Below the pieces are notes generated by a model, which was not told the DNA's origin, did no database searches, and was given only the letters and a program-made list of their open reading frames with translations. From positions 5,580,001 through 5,644,000 of the forward strand of contig NZ_CP138200.1 in NCBI RefSeq assembly GCF_050859025.1: a stretch of DNA of 64,000 bases, in the 5' to 3' direction. The first letter of the stretch is position 1. Every line of letters starts with the position of its first letter. Positions 55,529 through 64,000 of the stretch are shown piece after piece. The DNA comes from Wukongibacter sp050859025. Its GTDB lineage: Bacteria; Bacillota; Clostridia; Peptostreptococcales; Caminicellaceae. Made by a program: the position numbers and the translations under genes.

Positions 55529-55587
55529 GTTTTAGAGGGTAATTACAATTCATAGTAAAAACCCCTTACCTCCCTTGCTTTAGATTA

Positions 55588-55794
55588 CTATTTTGCCAAC
55601 AGCTGAATTACTTGACCAAAAACTGAATCTGCTAGCCATATACCTAAAGCTGCAAGTCCACATGCTACAAGAACTACCATGGTGTATGATTGTAATTCTT
55701 TTCTGTTTGGCCAACTAACTTTTTTAAGCTCAGATCTAACACTCTTAAAGTATTTCCTAGCTCCCATTCTTTTCACATTAGTTTGCGCAGCCAT
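55588..55794 (-). CDS. secE: preprotein translocase subunit SecE
   Basis: 68 residues. Amphipathic segment with FKSVRSELKKVSWPNRKEL, the conserved WPNRKE, then a single membrane helix (about 37-60). Single-span form as in Firmicutes. It joins SecY. Confidence 0.96.
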   Translation of the reverse strand: MAAQTNVKRMGARKYFKSVRSELKKVSWPNRKELQSYTMVVLVACGLAALGIWLADSVFGQVIQLLAK

Positions 55795-55829
55795 ACACTT
55801 TCACACCCTTATAAATATTTGTTTTCAAA

Positions 55830-55979
55830 CTACTTAGTTTCTTTATGAGTAGTATGAGTTTTACAGAACCTACAGTACTTTTTCAGTTCTATTCTTTCTG
55901 GATCATTTTTCTTATTTTTTGTAGTATTGTAATTTCTCTGCTTACATTCATTGCATGCTAGCGTAATTTTCACCCTCAT
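55830..55979 (-). CDS. rpmG: 50S ribosomal protein L33, zinc type
   Basis: 49 residues read by hand, starting [20 protein letters not shown]. Zinc ligands are Cys9, Cys12 and a second pair CRFC near 36-39, i.e. the C+ form. AGGAGG before the ATG. It lies directly upstream of secE. Confidence 0.96.
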   Translation of the reverse strand: MRVKITLACNECKQRNYNTTKNKKNDPERIELKKYCRFCKTHTTHKETK

Positions 55980-56070
55980 TTCTACACCTCCTAAAGCAAC
56001 TTGTTCTATAAATAAAAGAGAACCCTCTTTAAATAGTACACAGTTTTCACCATTTTAATTGCACTAATTA

Positions 56071-56099
56071 AAATTATCATAATTTGAATTAGATGTCAA
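56071..56099 (-). promoter_or_regulatory. rpmG-secE-nusG promoter
   Basis: Minus-strand TTGACA (56099-56094), 17-base spacer, TAATTT (56076-56071), giving about 85 bases of leader before rpmG. Confidence 0.8.
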
Positions 56100-56301
56100 T
56101 AGAGAAAATTGTATAATAATCTCTAATATAATTACATAGATAAAATATAGTAAGGTAAAGATTTATCCCATAATATACAATGTAATAAATCTCTACTCAA
56201 TTTGCTTTCTAAAACCACCTATTTCATTGGTAACTTAAGAAAACAAATCGAGGATTTATGATACATTGTACGTAGTATATCCAATTTGTCCACTTCGTAT
56301 T

Positions 56302-56423
56302 TATATAGAGACTTTTTTCTATAGAGAACAGGGCAAATCTTAATTTGCACATATCAAAAGCTCCAATGCTTACGAGGATCTTCGATGCATATAAATTAAA
56401 ACTTCGATTGAAATCTCTATATT
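56302..56423. repeat. intergenic palindrome family 1, copy C (tuf2/rpmG gap)
   Basis: TATAGAGACTTTTTTCTATA at the left, then CAAATCTTAATTTGCACATATCAAAA; the right arm is GATGCATATAAATTAAAACTTCGATTGAAATCTCTATA. The first 13 and last 13 bases are close to other copies (TATAGAGA ... TCTCTATA). Confidence 0.65.
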
Positions 56424-56436
56424 TAATAACACATTT

Positions 56437-56470
56437 TAATAGGACTAGGATTGATCCTAGTCCTATTCTT
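56437..56470 (-). terminator. terminator after tuf2
   Basis: Stem AATAGGACTAGGAT / ATCCTAGTCCTATT with a TG loop. The minus-strand tail (AAAATG) has few Ts, so strength is uncertain. Confidence 0.7.
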
Positions 56471-56486
56471 TATATATTCAATAAGA

Positions 56487-57680
56487 CTATTCTATTATCT
56501 TAGCAACAGCACCTGCTCCTACTGTTCTACCACCTTCACGGATAGCGAATCTTAAACCTTCTTCGATTGCGATTGGTGTAATTAGTTCGATTTCCATTTC
56601 AATGTTATCTCCAGGCATACACATTTCTGTTCCTTCTGGTAATGTGATCGCTCCTGTTACGTCTGTTGTTCTGAAGTAGAACTGTGGTCTATAGTTATTG
56701 AAGAATGGTGTATGTCTTCCACCTTCTTCTTTTTTAAGTACGTATACTTGTGCTTTGTACTTTGTATGTGGTTTGATTGATCCCGGTTTGCATAATACTT
56801 GACCTCTTTCAATCTCTGTTCTTTGTACTCCTCTTAAAAGGGCTCCGATGTTATCTCCTGCTCTTCCTTCATCTAGAAGCTTTCTGAACATCTCTACTCC
56901 TGTGATTACTACTGTTCTTGTTTCTTCTGTCATTCCTACGATTTCTATGTTGTCTTGTACTTTTACTACTCCTCTTTCGATTCTTCCTGTTGCAACTGTT
57001 CCTCTTCCTGTGATTGAGAATACGTCCTCTACTGGCATTAGGAATGGCTTGTCTGTATCTCTCTCTGGCTCTGGAATGTAGCTGTCTACTGCTTCGAATA
57101 ATTCAAGAATCTTGTCTCCCCACTCACTTTGTGGATCTTCTAATGCCTTAAGCGCTGATCCTCTTACGATTGGAGTGTCATCTCCTGGGAATTCATATTC
57201 GTCAAGAAGTTCTCTTACTTCCATTTCTACTAGTTCTAATAACTCTTCGTCGTCTACCATGTCACACTTGTTTAGGAATACTATGATGTATGGTACACCA
57301 ACCTGTCTTGATAATAGGATATGCTCTCTTGTTTGTGGCATTGGTCCATCTGCTGCAGAGCAAACTAGGATCGCTCCATCCATTTGTGCTGCTCCTGTTA
57401 TCATGTTCTTAACGTAATCCGCATGGCCTGGGCAGTCTACGTGAGCGTAGTGTCTATTTGGTGTCTCATACTCTACGTGAGCTGTTGAGATTGTGATTCC
57501 TCTTTCTCTCTCCTCTGGTGCCTTGTCTATGTTGTCAAACGCTACTGCTTCTCCTAATTGATATCTCTCATGTAATGTCTTTGTGATTGCTGCTGTTAAT
57601 GTTGTTTTACCGTGGTCAACGTGACCTATTGTTCCTATGTTTACGTGGGGCTTATTTCTTTCAAATTTAGCTTTTGCCAT
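56487..57680 (-). CDS. tuf: elongation factor Tu, copy 2
   Basis: 397 residues, same protein as copy 1 at 38574, with the same GTPase motifs. I noticed only a few silent base differences between the genes (for example near 56587 and 56770). It is directly downstream of tRNA-Thr(GGT), which recalls the thrT-tufB unit of enterobacteria. It ends 507 bases before rpmG. Confidence 0.98.
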   Translation of the reverse strand: MAKAKFERNKPHVNIGTIGHVDHGKTTLTAAITKTLHERYQLGEAVAFDNIDKAPEERERGITISTAHVEYETPNRHYAHVDCPGHADYVKNMITGAAQMDGAILVCSAADGPMPQTREHILLSRQVGVPYIIVFLNKCDMVDDEELLELVEMEVRELLDEYEFPGDDTPIVRGSALKALEDPQSEWGDKILELFEAVDSYIPEPERDTDKPFLMPVEDVFSITGRGTVATGRIERGVVKVQDNIEIVGMTEETRTVVITGVEMFRKLLDEGRAGDNIGALLRGVQRTEIERGQVLCKPGSIKPHTKYKAQVYVLKKEEGGRHTPFFNNYRPQFYFRTTDVTGAITLPEGTEMCMPGDNIEMEIELITPIAIEEGLRFAIREGGRTVGAGAVAKIIE

Positions 57681-57761
57681 CTTTCTTTTCCTCCTTAAAA
57701 AATAATTTTATATTACATAGTAAACTGATCCCGGTGTGTCTTAGTATGTAAAAAATTATAT

Positions 57762-57838
57762 TGGAGCCCATGAGCGGATTCGAACCGCCGATCTCCGCCT
57801 TACCAAGGCGACGCTCTAACCTGCTGAGCCACATGGGC
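57762..57838 (-). tRNA. tRNA-Thr (GGT)
   Basis: 77 bases with CCA, acceptor GCCCATG / CATGGGC, anticodon GGT. It shares a promoter with tuf2. Confidence 0.97.
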
Positions 57839-57851
57839 ATTTGACTATAAT

Positions 57852-57880
57852 ATTTTACTACGTTTATTCATCTAAGTCAA
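57852..57880 (-). promoter_or_regulatory. promoter of tRNA-Thr and tuf2
   Basis: Minus-strand TTGACT (57880-57875), 17-base spacer, TAAAAT (57857-57852), ending about 14 bases before the tRNA. Confidence 0.85.
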
Positions 57881-57969
57881 TGGATTTTTGTATTTATACT
57901 TTTCCAAATTCTAGTTTTATTAAAATCTCAGATGAATATGCTGAATTTTATACATAAACATCAGTATTT

Positions 57970-58626
57970 TTAGCTTCCTCTAAGCTCCAGAAATCTTTCA
58001 AGTTTTCTTTTCACCCTTTGCAAGGCATTATCAATGGATTTTACATGCCTGTCCAAATCTTCTGCAATCTCTTGATATGATTTTCCTTGAAGGTAGTACA
58101 TTAGAACCTGCCACTCCAAGTCACTTAAAATCTCTCCAATTTTTGCCTCTATATTAGTAACCTCTTCTCTTGATATAAGCAATTCTTCTGGGTCAGATAT
58201 TTTTTTGCCCGTCAGCACATCTAATAATGTTCTATCAGACTCTTCATCATATATGGGCTTATTTAAGGATACATATGAATTTAGTGGTATATGCTTTTGT
58301 CTCGTAGCAGTCTTGATAGCTGTAATTATCTGTCTAGTTATACATAATTCAGCAAAGGCCCTGAAGGATGATATTTTATCACATCTAAAATCTCTTATAG
58401 CCTTAAATAATCCTATCATACCTTCTTGTATAATATCTTCTCTATCTGCACCTATTAAGAAGTACGAACGAGCCTTGGCTCTTACAAAGTTCTTGTATTT
58501 CTTTATTAAGTATTCTTGAGCTGCAGGGTCTCCTTCTCTGGCGCTTTCAACAATTTCTTCATCAACTAAAGCACCGTATGTATCAACATATGTATCTATT
58601 TCTTCTCTTCGTACATTTACTCCCAC
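57970..58626 (-). CDS. sigH: RNA polymerase sporulation sigma factor SigH
   Basis: 218 residues, sigma-70 family early-sporulation/stationary-phase factor. Region 2 has DREDIIQEGMIGLFKAIRDF (core and -10 binding), and region 4 has the helix-turn-helix QVLMYYLQGKSYQEIAEDL, then VKSIDNALQRVKRKL. The start is GTG after AGGAGGG. It is next to yacP, as in Bacillus and clostridia. Confidence 0.95.
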   Translation of the reverse strand: MGVNVRREEIDTYVDTYGALVDEEIVESAREGDPAAQEYLIKKYKNFVRAKARSYFLIGADREDIIQEGMIGLFKAIRDFRCDKISSFRAFAELCITRQIITAIKTATRQKHIPLNSYVSLNKPIYDEESDRTLLDVLTGKKISDPEELLISREEVTNIEAKIGEILSDLEWQVLMYYLQGKSYQEIAEDLDRHVKSIDNALQRVKRKLERFLELRGS

Positions 58627-58741
58627 AGAAATCCCTCCTGCTCATTTGTATGTATCCATAAACTAGTAGTCAAAATTTTCATACACTTTATATTTTCACC
58701 ATGATTTTATTATATATTAATTTACATAATCTAGTCAAGAT

Positions 58742-59260
58742 TTAACCATCTTCTCTTCTCCATTTTTCAAGTATTTCAAGAACTTCTGTATTGATCCTAT
58801 CACCTAAGTTCATTCTATTATTTGTACTCTTTTCTACTTTCTTCTCAATTTTTGTTTTCATTTGTTCATATTGAAATTTAAGTTCCTTAGGTAAAACACG
58901 GATCCCTCCACTCCCTAAAATAACCTGCTGTTCTGCTAGATCTGATGTAACAACCTTTACAATATTCCTTTTATCCTTTGCTAGACTTTCTACTTTAATC
59001 TCAATATATGAATCGGCTGTTTGATTCTTCTTTGTGAATACTATTTCCACATCATTAATTCTATCTTTTTTAATTTTCGCACCCTTTACTCTATATGCAT
59101 CAAATACTATAATTACTTCTGCACCAGTATAGGAATGATATTCAGCCATTCTATCTATTAGTATATTTCTTGCCGCTTCCAAATTTTCCTCACTTAACTT
59201 CTTTAGATCAGACCATGCATTAATTACATTATATCCATCAATTATTATGTACTCCTTCAA
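58742..59260 (-). CDS. rae1: NYN-domain ribonuclease YacP/Rae1
   Basis: 172 residues. PIN-like NYN fold: IIDGYNVINAW (Asp near 9), then VIIVFDAYRV and VVTSDLAEQQVILGSGG (acidic residues of the active site). In Bacillus, YacP (Rae1) cuts mRNA in the ribosomal A site. The C-terminus is basic. TTG start. It lies 12 bases after rlmB, coupled. Confidence 0.88.
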   Translation of the reverse strand: MKEYIIIDGYNVINAWSDLKKLSEENLEAARNILIDRMAEYHSYTGAEVIIVFDAYRVKGAKIKKDRINDVEIVFTKKNQTADSYIEIKVESLAKDKRNIVKVVTSDLAEQQVILGSGGIRVLPKELKFQYEQMKTKIEKKVEKSTNNRMNLGDRINTEVLEILEKWRREDG

Positions 59261-59272
59261 GCCAGTCCCACC

Positions 59273-60013
59273 CTATTTGGATTCTCTCTGTCTTAATGCT
59301 TCGTACATGAGAATAGAGGCTGCAACCGAAGCATTTAAGGAACTGACTTGGCCCTTCATTGGAAGTCTCACTAAGAAATCACACTTTTCTTTAATTAGCC
59401 TGCTGATCCCTTTTCCTTCACTGCCTATTACAATGGCAACATTTCCAGTTAAGTTACTATCATAGTGTACGTTTTCTCCGTCCATGTCTGCACCAACTAC
59501 CCATACACCCTGATTCTTTAGATAGTCGATAGTTCTTGCTAAATTTGTCACCTTTGCAACAGGAACATACTCAATAGCTCCAGCTGAAGTTTTTGCTACA
59601 GTAGCTGTCAATCCTACAGATCTTCTTTTTGGTATTATAACACCATGACCTCCTGCTGCATTGACAGTTCTTATTACAGAACCCAGATTATGAGGGTCAG
59701 TTATTTCATCTAGTATCATTAAAAGAACATCTTCACCACTATTTTTAGCAGATTCAAGAATTTCTTCCACCTCATAGTATTTGTAAGCCGCCACATAGGC
59801 AATAACCCCTTGATGTGAATTAGCCGTTGATATCTGATCGAGCTTATTTCTCTCAACATATTGTATCAGTATTTTCTTTTCCTTTGCCATACCAATAATT
59901 TTCTTTATAGAACCTTCCTTATTCCCTTTAGTAACTAATATCTTATCAATCTCTCTACCTGATTTCAAAGCTTCAATGACAGGATTACGACCTTCAATTA
60001 TATTACTATCCAT
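59273..60013 (-). CDS. rlmB: 23S rRNA (guanosine(2251)-2'-O)-methyltransferase RlmB
   Basis: 246 residues from ATG 60013; GTG 60022 overlaps GAGGTG. SpoU/TrmH family: N-terminal L30e-like domain (NIIEGRNPVIEAL), then the knot domain with DEITDPHNLGSVIRTVNAAG, VIGSEGKGIS and VRLPMKGQVSSLNASVAASI. A modification enzyme for the 23S P-loop region. Confidence 0.93.
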   Translation of the reverse strand: MDSNIIEGRNPVIEALKSGREIDKILVTKGNKEGSIKKIIGMAKEKKILIQYVERNKLDQISTANSHQGVIAYVAAYKYYEVEEILESAKNSGEDVLLMILDEITDPHNLGSVIRTVNAAGGHGVIIPKRRSVGLTATVAKTSAGAIEYVPVAKVTNLARTIDYLKNQGVWVVGADMDGENVHYDSNLTGNVAIVIGSEGKGISRLIKEKCDFLVRLPMKGQVSSLNASVAASILMYEALRQRESK

Positions 60014-60034
60014 AATAAACACCTCTTTTCAGGA

Positions 60035-60142
60035 TATATAGAGATTCCAGTCAAAACTTTAATTTATACATGTCCAAAATTTCCAGAAACACTGAGTATT
60101 TGTACATGTATAAATTAAGTTCTACTATTGAACCCTATATAT
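60035..60142. repeat. intergenic palindrome family 1, copy D (mrnC region)
   Basis: TATATAGAGATTCCAGTCAA plus AACTTTAATTTATACATG at the left; the right is TACATGTATAAATTAAGTTC then TACTATTGAACCCTATATA. It is closely related to copy E. Confidence 0.72.
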
Positions 60143-60143
60143 T

Positions 60144-60515
60144 TTATTTTCTACTTAATATTTTATCTTCACCGTAGGGTAGAACATGAAATAGATACTT
60201 TCTTATCTTCGCCACGTATTTCCCATCTATTTCAGCATTTTTGTACTCGCCTTCATTTTCGCTTTTCACTTCAATTACTGATACTCCTTCATCTTCTACC
60301 TTTTTAATACTAACAATTCTATATCCTATCAACTTGCTTCTACTAAAAAAGCCGTGGAATTTATCATCTATTACTTTTTCAACGTATTCTCTAAATAATA
60401 TTTCATCCTCTGTAACTGGCTTATATTCATCAAGATAGAATGATTTAGCTAATAAAAGTCCTAGTAAAACTATTATAGCTATTAAGTATATCTTTTCCCT
60501 TTTATTCATATTCAT
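60144..60515 (-). CDS. small membrane-anchored protein of unknown function
   Basis: 123 residues, no recognised domain. N-terminal membrane segment about 7-23 (KIYLIAIIVLLGLLLAKSF), then a soluble, charged region (KVEDEGVSVIEVKSENEGEY). An ATG at 60509 is an alternative start. It lies between mrnC and rlmB, in the translation and RNA gene cluster. Possibly secreted-side anchored. Confidence 0.65.
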   Translation of the reverse strand: MNMNKREKIYLIAIIVLLGLLLAKSFYLDEYKPVTEDEILFREYVEKVIDDKFHGFFSRSKLIGYRIVSIKKVEDEGVSVIEVKSENEGEYKNAEIDGKYVAKIRKYLFHVLPYGEDKILSRK

Positions 60516-60547
60516 CCCTCACTTCCTTGGTCATAAAATATAAAGAT

Positions 60548-60976
60548 TTATCTATCTCCCTCAATTATCTCTATTGCTCTACTTACAATTTCTTCAATCC
60601 TCTCTCTTTTCCCTGAAAGATACAAATATCCAAGCAAGCACTCAAAGCCTGTAGCATATCTATATTCTGCAATGCTGGCATTCTTAGCTACGGTCCCAGA
60701 TTTTTGATTCCTTCCCTTTTTAACCATTTTCCATTCTTCTTCCGACAATTCCTCTTCTAAAGCATGTACTATTTTAGATTGTGCTCCAGCTTTTACAAAT
60801 TCTGTAGCCCTTTTATGAAGCTCATTTAACTTAAGCTTATATTTATGAATTATGTATGTGCGTATGTGTATCTCATATATTGCATCTCCTATGTAGGCAA
60901 AAACAAGAGGAGACATAGTTCTAAGTCCTTCTTTATCTATTGGTTCCAAATTCAATAAGTTAAAAAACTTTTCCAT
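60548..60976 (-). CDS. mrnC: Mini-ribonuclease III
   Basis: 142 residues. RNase III catalytic domain without a dsRNA-binding domain. PLVFAYIGDAIYEIHIRTYI holds the conserved Asp, and RGRNQKSGTVAKNASIAEYRYATGFECLLGYLYLSGK is close to the family (here KGRNQ). It matures 23S rRNA by trimming its stem. The 23S here has a processing stem and an IVS. Confidence 0.94.
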   Translation of the reverse strand: MEKFFNLLNLEPIDKEGLRTMSPLVFAYIGDAIYEIHIRTYIIHKYKLKLNELHKRATEFVKAGAQSKIVHALEEELSEEEWKMVKKGRNQKSGTVAKNASIAEYRYATGFECLLGYLYLSGKRERIEEIVSRAIEIIEGDR

Positions 60977-61022
60977 TTTTCTCCGCCTTTTACAAACTTT
61001 TTTATTAAAGTTATTGTTTCAA

Positions 61023-61130
61023 GATATAGGGATTCAAGTAGAAACTTTAATTTATACATGTCCAAAACTCCCAGAAACACTGAGTATTTGTACATGGATA
61101 AATTAAGTTCTACTATTTGAACCCTATAAA
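61023..61130. repeat. intergenic palindrome family 1, copy E
   Basis: GATATAGGGATTCAAGTAGA plus AACTTTAATTTATACATGTC at the left; the right is TACATGGATAAATTAAGTTC then TACTATTTGAACCCTATA. Very close to copy D 900 bases away, with changes in the loop. Confidence 0.72.
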
Positions 61131-61188
61131 TCTAATCCAAATGAGGGTATTTGATATCCCTAGCTTTCTATTCAAATCTTTATATTAA

Positions 61189-61237
61189 ACCCAGATTATT
61201 CATAAAAGTTTTAGATCCTTCTATAAATAGTCTGGGT
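61189..61237 (-). terminator. hairpin downstream of the CPBP gene
   Basis: ACCCAGATTATT / AATAGTCTGGGT stem with a 25-base loop, then TTTAATAT on the minus strand. A possible weak terminator. Confidence 0.5.
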
Positions 61238-61297
61238 CCAATCTTATACTTTATCACAAAATACTTTACCACACTTTTAGGCCTTTAAGCAACTAAA

Positions 61298-61405
61298 TAT
61301 ATAGGCTCTGCATAGTAAAACTTGATTTATACATGTACAAGCACTTAGATTTTTAGAAAATTTTGGATATATATAAATTAAAGCCTTTATTTAGATTACT
61401 ATAAA
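61298..61405. repeat. intergenic palindrome family 1, copy F
   Basis: TATATAGGCTCTGCATAGTA plus AAACTTGATTTATACATGTA at the left; the right is GGATATATATAAATTAAAGC then CTTTATTTAGATTACTATA. More diverged than D and E. Confidence 0.6.
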
Positions 61406-61422
61406 TTGTACTAAACCAAGTT

Positions 61423-62247
61423 CTATGAATCTGTCAAGGAAAGCTCTTGCTCCTCTTCCATCTCTACTGCTCTATTATTAAAAAATCTATAGGCAGCTAT
61501 CAATAGTATTATTCCAAAAATGAGCTGAACAATACTAAACGATGGAACCGCATCACTTACGTTACTAGATAAATACATAGCGGACATAAATACTAGGAAA
61601 TTATTTGCAAAATGCCAAAACATACAAAGTAATAATGAATTTGTTTTAAGATATATGAAACCAATTATTATACCTATAAAAAATGCATTAGCACCTTGAT
61701 GAAGATTAAAGTGTATTAGACCAAATATAAATCCAGAAACTATTAAGGATGTGGCCATACCATATCTTTTGGATAGTTGTTCTAATATTATTCCACGAAA
61801 TATAATTTCTTCAAAAACAGGGGCAAAGACACATATGCTGACAAATGCTATAAATGGATTTACAAGCATTTCATCAAAGGCTTCAATAACCCACTCGCTA
61901 ACTTGTATTTTGTCTATTAACAATCCTACAGTATTGGAAAATATAAAAAGATGCGCAAACAGAAACACTATTGCAAATAAGTATTCTTTTACACGAGGTT
62001 TATTTCTAACCTTTAATTTAAATTCTTCTTTACATCGAAATATTTTTATAATCCAATAAACAATAAGAATATTAATAATCAATTCTTTTAACATGCCTAC
62101 ATATGGGGCAACTTGTTCCAAGCCAGTATACTCAATTATTATTCCAACTAAAATATATAAAACAAATTGCACTAAAGTCATTAGAATAATTAATATAAAT
62201 GCTCCAATTATAGAAATCCCTTTTTTCTGTATAACTACCTCTTCCAT
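61423..62247 (-). CDS. CPBP-family intramembrane glutamic endopeptidase
   Basis: 274 residues, about eight hydrophobic segments. Motif 1 EEIIFR (146-151), with the catalytic Glu pair and Arg; motif 2 FGLIHF (175-180); motif 3 HFANN (212-216). CPBP/CAAX proteases include bacteriocin-immunity and Rce1-like proteins. The substrate here is unknown. It is inserted between mrnC and cysS and bracketed by family 1 palindromes, perhaps a later insertion. RBS GGAGGGGAG. Confidence 0.88.
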   Translation of the reverse strand: MEEVVIQKKGISIIGAFILIILMTLVQFVLYILVGIIIEYTGLEQVAPYVGMLKELIINILIVYWIIKIFRCKEEFKLKVRNKPRVKEYLFAIVFLFAHLFIFSNTVGLLIDKIQVSEWVIEAFDEMLVNPFIAFVSICVFAPVFEEIIFRGIILEQLSKRYGMATSLIVSGFIFGLIHFNLHQGANAFFIGIIIGFIYLKTNSLLLCMFWHFANNFLVFMSAMYLSSNVSDAVPSFSIVQLIFGIILLIAAYRFFNNRAVEMEEEQELSLTDS

Positions 62248-62407
62248 TAAGCTCCCCTCCTCATATCTAAAAATAGAATATGATGTTCAAAATTCCTTAC
62301 TATCTAAAAAACGTCATAAGTATATTTTATAATATGCAACACCATAATCCTATGTTTATTTTTACTCTAGTTTCCATTATACGCCAAGGAGGTTCTTCAA
62401 GCAATTA

Positions 62408-62512
62408 ATATAGAGAGTTCCAAGTAAATCTTAATTTATACATATTAAAATATCCAATGAATCTTAGGATTTTTGATGTGTACAAATTAAAGTCTTGACT
62501 GGAATCTCTATA
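62408..62512. repeat. intergenic palindrome family 1, copy G (cysS/CPBP gap)
   Basis: ATATAGAGAGTTCCAAGTAA plus ATCTTAATTTATACATATTAAAA at the left; the right is GATGTGTACAAATTAAAGTC then TTGACTGGAATCTCTATA. A good match to copy B in the rpoB leader, 11 kb away. Confidence 0.72.
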
Positions 62513-62529
62513 ATGCATTTCCATGCTAA

Positions 62530-62572
62530 AACACAGAGAACATTATGAATCTATTACATCCTCTGTGCCTTA
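62530..62572 (-). terminator. terminator after cysS
   Basis: Stem GCACAGAG / CTCTGTGT around a loop of about 23 bases, then TTTTAGC on the minus strand. Confidence 0.65.
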
Positions 62573-62588
62573 AGACTTTACAAACCTT

Positions 62589-63983
62589 CTAAACTCTCTT
62601 CCACTTAACCCCCTGAGGAGTATCTTCTAAAACAATGCCCTGTGCCTTTAGATCATCTCTTATCTTATCAGCTAATGCAAAATTTCTCTCTTTTCTTGCT
62701 TTTTGTCTTTCTTCTATAAGTCTTTCTATTTCATCGTCAAGACTTTCCTTCTCCTTGCATACTATTCCTAATACTTCTGTAAGCTCTCTAAATAGATTGC
62801 AAGCTTTTTCTATAAGCTCCTTTGAAGCATCGTCATTTATCTTCGTATTCATTTCCTTAACCATCTCAAATATAGCTGCTATTCCATCGGCTGTATTTAA
62901 ATCATCATCCATAGCCTCAATGAATTTATTTTTATGTTTTTGTAAACCTTCAAAGATTTTATCTTCTCCATGCTTCATTTCCAAATTATGGGCATTTCCT
63001 TTTAAATGTTCAAGATTTTCCTTTGCATTATATAATCTCTCTAATGCATTTTTAGCCTGCTGCATCAACTCTCTGCTAAAGTTTATTGGATTTCTATAGT
63101 GGGCTGACAATAGGAAAAATCTCACTACCTCTGGATCAAACTCATTTATTATGTCTCTAACAGTAAAGAAATTTCCCTTAGACTTTGACATCTTCTCGTT
63201 ATTTATTGTGATATAACCATTATGAACCCAATAATTTGCAAAGGGCTTTCCTGTAAATGCCTCACTTTGAGCGATTTCATTTTCATGATGGGGAAATACT
63301 AAATCCTGTCCACCAGCATGGATATCTATGGTTTCCCCTAGATATTTTGTAGACATTACAGAGCATTCTATATGCCATCCTGGTCTACCTATTCCCCAAG
63401 GACTATTCCATCCTGGTTCTCCAGTTTTTTGTTTCTTCCAAAGAGCAAAATCCGCTCCGTTTTTCTTTACCTCATTTACCTCAATCCTTGCTCCAACCTC
63501 TAGTTCTTCTATGCTTTGCTTTGAAAGCTTACCATACTCGTTAAACTTACTAGTATCGTAGTAAACATCTCCATCTACTTCATAGGCATATCCCTTGTCC
63601 ACAAGCTCTTTGATAAAGCTAATTATTTCACTAATATTTTCTGTAACCCTTGGGTGTATATCTGCTCTTTTGATTCCAATAGCATCAGCATCTTTAAAAT
63701 ATTCGTTAATATATTTTTCGCTGATATCCTTAGCCTCTACACCTTCTTCATTAGCTTTTCTAATTATTTTATCATCTACATCTGTAAAGTTCTGGACATA
63801 TGTTACATCATATCCTCTATATTCTAGATATCTTCTAAGTACATCAAATACAGCAAAGGGTCTAGCATTTCCTATATGAAAATAATTATATACTGTAGGT
63901 CCACAGACATACATTTTTACCTCTCCAGGAGTAATTGGCACAAATTCTTCTTTTTTTCTAGTTAGTGTATTAAATAACTTCAT
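62589..63983 (-). CDS. cysS: cysteinyl-tRNA synthetase
   Basis: 464 residues. Class I aminoacyl-tRNA synthetase. HIGH motif HIGNARPF (about 37-44), zinc ligands CGPTVYN (Cys near 28), then the Cys in WHIECSVMS and His/Glu in [14 protein letters not shown], and the KMSKSKGN motif (about 267-274). It charges tRNA-Cys. It is first in the cysS-mrnC-rlmB-yacP-sigH cluster. AGAAGGGAG precedes the ATG. Confidence 0.97.
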   Translation of the reverse strand: MKLFNTLTRKKEEFVPITPGEVKMYVCGPTVYNYFHIGNARPFAVFDVLRRYLEYRGYDVTYVQNFTDVDDKIIRKANEEGVEAKDISEKYINEYFKDADAIGIKRADIHPRVTENISEIISFIKELVDKGYAYEVDGDVYYDTSKFNEYGKLSKQSIEELEVGARIEVNEVKKNGADFALWKKQKTGEPGWNSPWGIGRPGWHIECSVMSTKYLGETIDIHAGGQDLVFPHHENEIAQSEAFTGKPFANYWVHNGYITINNEKMSKSKGNFFTVRDIINEFDPEVVRFFLLSAHYRNPINFSRELMQQAKNALERLYNAKENLEHLKGNAHNLEMKHGEDKIFEGLQKHKNKFIEAMDDDLNTADGIAAIFEMVKEMNTKINDDASKELIEKACNLFRELTEVLGIVCKEKESLDDEIERLIEERQKARKERNFALADKIRDDLKAQGIVLEDTPQGVKWKRV

Positions 63984-64000
63984 TTTTCTTTCTCCCTTCT

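Noticed and set aside
61423..62247. CPBP protein as a bacteriocin immunity system
   Set aside because: No bacteriocin precursor, leader peptide or ABC exporter gene nearby; the family has many other roles.

Overview
The window is a low-GC, low-redundancy chromosomal segment from a spore-forming anaerobic Firmicute of the class Clostridia. The evidence is an AT-rich sequence with strong AGGAGG ribosome binding sites, sigH and cwlD (sporulation and germination genes), zinc-type S14, L33 and L36, and the clostridial order cysS-mrnC-rlmB-yacP-sigH-rpmG-secE-nusG-rplKAJL-rpoBC-str-S10-spc-alpha. An Alkaliphilus/Tissierellales-like member is my guess, not a demonstrated assignment. Almost every gene lies on the minus strand, so the functional 5' to 3' order runs from 64000 down to 1. 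I see no insertion sequence, prophage or CRISPR array.

Regions in window order: (1) 1-2652, a truncated CitMHS-type citrate transporter with a clear sigma-54 promoter, three 18-bp palindromic activator sites, and the gene for a PAS-AAA+-Fis sigma-54 activator. (2) 2795-10458, a ribosomal RNA operon on the minus strand: tandem promoters, 18 tRNA genes, another strong promoter, 16S, tRNA-Ala, 23S, 5S, terminator. The 23S gene carries an intervening sequence in helix 45, and the spacers hold repeated double-hairpin elements with compensatory changes. (3) 10670-17264, asnB, a candidate 25-residue membrane microprotein, a YvyF-like zinc-ribbon protein (the only plus-strand gene), the AmmeMemoRadiSam pair (radical SAM enzyme and a MEMO-AMMECR1 fusion) separated by a cluster of DnaA boxes, and cwlD. 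(4) 17480-38122, rpsI-rplM-truA-ecfT-ecfA2-ecfA1 followed by the alpha, spc and S10 ribosomal protein operons. (5) 38574-43350, the str operon (L7Ae-like, rpsL, rpsG, fusA, tuf1). (6) 43588-57838, rpoC, rpoB, rplL, rplJ, rplA, rplK, nusG, secE, rpmG, tuf2 and tRNA-Thr. (7) 57970-63983, sigH, yacP (rae1), rlmB, a small membrane protein, mrnC, a CPBP protease and cysS.

Most genes build or serve the translation and transcription machinery: rRNA, 19 clustered tRNAs, about 30 ribosomal proteins, EF-G, two identical EF-Tu copies, RNA polymerase alpha, beta and beta', SecY/SecE, adenylate kinase, methionine aminopeptidase, TruA, RlmB, Mini-RNase III and CysRS.

The less ordinary content is mostly non-coding. 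Two families of dispersed intergenic palindromes (about 100 bp and about 65 bp) recur between core genes and fill an unusually long rplL-rpoB gap. In that gap the best rpoB promoter lies about 1 kb upstream of rpoB, and a terminator-like hairpin sits directly before the rpoB ribosome binding site.
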